A stretch of 5,350 bases of DNA from an uncultured Clostridium sp. (GTDB lineage Bacteria; Bacillota; Clostridia; Lachnospirales; Lachnospiraceae). The translations under genes and the position numbers were made by a program. Positions 3,498-5,350 of the stretch are shown here, piece by piece. The stretch is taken from contig CAJJLI010000195.1 of assembly GCA_905192625.1 (NCBI GenBank), forward strand, positions 1-5,350. The letters are read 5' to 3'. The notes under the pieces are model-generated. The model was given only the letters and a program-made list of their open reading frames with translations. It had not been told where the DNA came from and searched no databases. Position 1 is the stretch's first letter. Every line of letters begins with the position of its first letter.

Positions 3498-5350
3498 ATG
3501 AGAGGTTTTGTAAAAAGAGTAAGTACATTCTTAATCGCACTTTTACTGTTCTTTCAATTGTTTTCTGTATCAGTAGGTGCAAGCTCGGCGCTATTTTTCA
3601 TCGAATGTGAAAATGCGAAATTATCATCAGACCTAAAAGTAACGACCGACATTTATGGACAAGCGAAACCAGGATACTCTGGTAATGGATTTGTTTGGAT
3701 GCAGAGTTCAGGTACACTTACGTTTGAAGTGACTGTTCCTGAAACAGGAATGTATGGGATTTCCACAAGATACATGCAGGAATTAAGTGCAGATGGACGA
3801 CTTCAATACTTATACATCAATGGAATAAATAAAGGCTCCTATATGCTTCCTTACACAAAAGAATGGTCCGATTTTAACTTTGGAATACATAAATTATCAA
3901 AAGGTACGAATACCATACAAATAAAATCTGGCTGGGGATATGCTTATTTTGATACGTTTACCGTAGATTATGCTAAGCTAGATCCTCTGGAAGTTGAACC
4001 TAAGCTTGTAGATCCTCTAGCAACAAAGGAAACTCAACTTCTAATGAATTATTTAACCAGCGTTTATGGTAAGAATATAATCTCTGGACAACAAGAAATC
4101 TATGGTGGCGGAAACGATGGTAATATAGAATTGGAATTTGAATGGATATATGAGTTAACGGGTAAGTACCCAGCGATTCGAGGTTTTGATTTTATGAACT
4201 ATAATCCTCTATATGGCTGGGAAGATGGCACTACAGACCGAATGATAGACTGGGTGAATGATAAGAATGGTATTGCTACCGCATGCTGGCATATTAATGT
4301 ACCTAGAGATTTTACTACCTATCAGCTTGGTGAGTTCGTAGATTGGAAGAAAGCTACCTATAAGCCAACTGAGACTAATTTTAATACAGCAAATGCAGTT
4401 GTTCCTGGAACAAAAGAATATCAATATGTAATGCTTACCATTGAAGATTTGGCAGAACAACTACAGATATTACAAGCAAATAATGTTCCTATTATCTTCC
4501 GTCCTTATCACGAAGCAGAAGGTAATGGTGGGTTAAATGGCGAAGGTGCATGGTTTTGGTGGGCATCCGCAGGTGCTGAAGTTTACAAACAACTTTGGGA
4601 AATGCTTTATACAGAACTTACTGAAACTTATGGATTACATAATTTAATTTGGACTTACAACAGCTACACTTATAGTACCTCTCCTGCATGGTATCCTGGT
4701 GATGATTTAGTTGACATTGTTGGCTATGATAAATACAACACGATATACAATCGCTATGATGGATTATCTGGAGTTCCAAATGAAGATGCGATTTCAACAA
4801 TCTTCTACCAACTTGTTGATTTAACCAATGGTACTAAAATGGTTGCAATGACGGAAAATGATACAATTCCAAGTATTAAGAATCTTACGGAAGAAAAATC
4901 AGGATGGTTATATTTTTGCCCATGGTATGGTGAACATCTTATGAGCTCTGCATTTAATTATCCAGAAACACTAAAAACAATTTATCAAAGTGAGTATACT
5001 ATCACTTTAGATGAATTGCCAAATTTAAAAGTAGATGAACAAGAAGCAAGTGCTACTATCTCACCTACATCAAGTGATTTTGATAAGTATTCCTTAAATC
5101 AAAAAGATATTACTATTACGATTGATTATCAAGGGAATCTATTAAATTCATTAAAAGTTGGAACTACAACTTTACAAGCAAACGTCGATTATTCAATAAG
5201 TGGAAATAACTTGATTATTAAAAGTTCTTTCCTCAATACTTTATCCGTAGGTGATCACAATCTTATCTTTGACTTTAATAAAGGAAAAGACGCTACTTTA
5301 AAAATAAGAGTTATTGATACTACACCAAGCGCTTCTATTACTCCATCCAC
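3498..5350 (+). CDS. Secreted GH26 endo-beta-1,4-mannanase with CBM35 and X2 modules (3' end outside window)
   Basis: An extracellular enzyme that should cleave internal beta-1,4-mannosidic bonds of plant mannans. The reading frame is open for 617 codons and leaves the window without a stop. Residues 1-31 look like a signal peptide: Arg/Lys start, a hydrophobic stretch rich in Leu and Phe, possible cleavage after VGA or SSA. A CBM35-like module (about 33-159) opens with FIECENAKL and closes with YFDTFTVDYAK. The GH26 domain (about 172-510) shows RPYHEAEG with probable acid/base Glu339, GAWFWW, a WYPGDDLVDIVGYD block, probable nucleophile Glu453 in AMTEND, and PWYGE. The 114-residue distance between the two glutamates suits the family. 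An X2 Ig-like module (about 519-606) starts ATISPTSSDFDK. A TPSASITPS linker then suggests further modules, perhaps another X2 or a cellulose-binding domain. The N-terminal domain could instead be a related beta-sandwich CBM. Mannan specificity is inferred from the family. Confidence 0.93.
   Translation, partial: MRGFVKRVSTFLIALLLFFQLFSVSVGASSALFFIECENAKLSSDLKVTTDIYGQAKPGYSGNGFVWMQSSGTLTFEVTVPETGMYGISTRYMQELSADGRLQYLYINGINKGSYMLPYTKEWSDFNFGIHKLSKGTNTIQIKSGWGYAYFDTFTVDYAKLDPLEVEPKLVDPLATKETQLLMNYLTSVYGKNIISGQQEIYGGGNDGNIELEFEWIYELTGKYPAIRGFDFMNYNPLYGWEDGTTDRMIDWVNDKNGIATACWHINVPRDFTTYQLGEFVDWKKATYKPTETNFNTANAVVPGTKEYQYVMLTIEDLAEQLQILQANNVPIIFRPYHEAEGNGGLNGEGAWFWWASAGAEVYKQLWEMLYTELTETYGLHNLIWTYNSYTYSTSPAWYPGDDLVDIVGYDKYNTIYNRYDGLSGVPNEDAISTIFYQLVDLTNGTKMVAMTENDTIPSIKNLTEEKSGWLYFCPWYGEHLMSSAFNYPETLKTIYQSEYTITLDELPNLKVDEQEASATISPTSSDFDKYSLNQKDITITIDYQGNLLNSLKVGTTTLQANVDYSISGNNLIIKSSFLNTLSVGDHNLIFDFNKGKDATLKIRVIDTTPSASITPS

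Noticed and set aside
2537..4000. Functional link between metal efflux and mannan degradation
   Set aside because: The genes are divergent with separate promoters and no shared pathway. Adjacency alone does not support a joint system.
4209..4460. Minus-strand open frame of 83 codons inside the mannanase gene
   Set aside because: It is antisense to the GH26 catalytic domain, with no ribosome binding site. The minus-strand frame at 4618-4800 is rejected for the same reason.

Overview
The window comes from a low-G+C, Gram-positive anaerobe of the Clostridia. A Lachnospiraceae plant-biomass degrader resembling Lachnoclostridium (Clostridium) phytofermentans is my best guess. The reasons are the AT-rich intergenic DNA, strong AGGAGG-type ribosome binding sites, consensus sigma-A promoters, and a secreted multi-modular beta-mannanase. 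The species is inferred from gene style, not from a database match.

Layout. Positions 1-178 hold no gene. They contain a GC-rich hairpin (30-48), a probable terminator for the leftward unit (57-89), and two copies of a 17-bp palindromic repeat (115-131 and 156-172). From 2536 down to 179 on the minus strand is a P1B-type heavy-metal efflux ATPase (CadA/ZntA class) with two N-terminal HMA domains. A 232-bp gap (2537-2768) follows, with three 11-bp tandem units and a possible second operator. Upstream of it, 3137 to 2769 on the minus strand, is a CadC/SmtB-type ArsR repressor. Positions 3138-3497 form a divergent control region: a consensus promoter and operator for the repressor on the left, and an inverted repeat, promoter, leader hairpin and ribosome binding site for the rightward gene on the right. 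From 3498 to the window end on the plus strand is the 5' part of a secreted GH26 beta-mannanase: signal peptide, CBM35-like module, GH26 catalytic domain, X2 Ig-like module, then a Thr/Ser/Pro linker that runs off the edge.

How the genes work together. CadC and CadA form a metal-resistance pair. The repressor should release its operator when it binds Cd(II), Pb(II) or Zn(II), and the ATPase then exports the metal. The mannanase belongs to a separate function, extracellular hemicellulose breakdown, and shares only the divergent intergenic region. I see no mobile element, tRNA, rRNA or CRISPR array, and no convincing undescribed system. The most unusual items are small: cysteine-enriched HMA motifs, the tandem palindromes behind cadA, the 11-bp repeats before cadA, and the inverted repeats in front of the mannanase gene.
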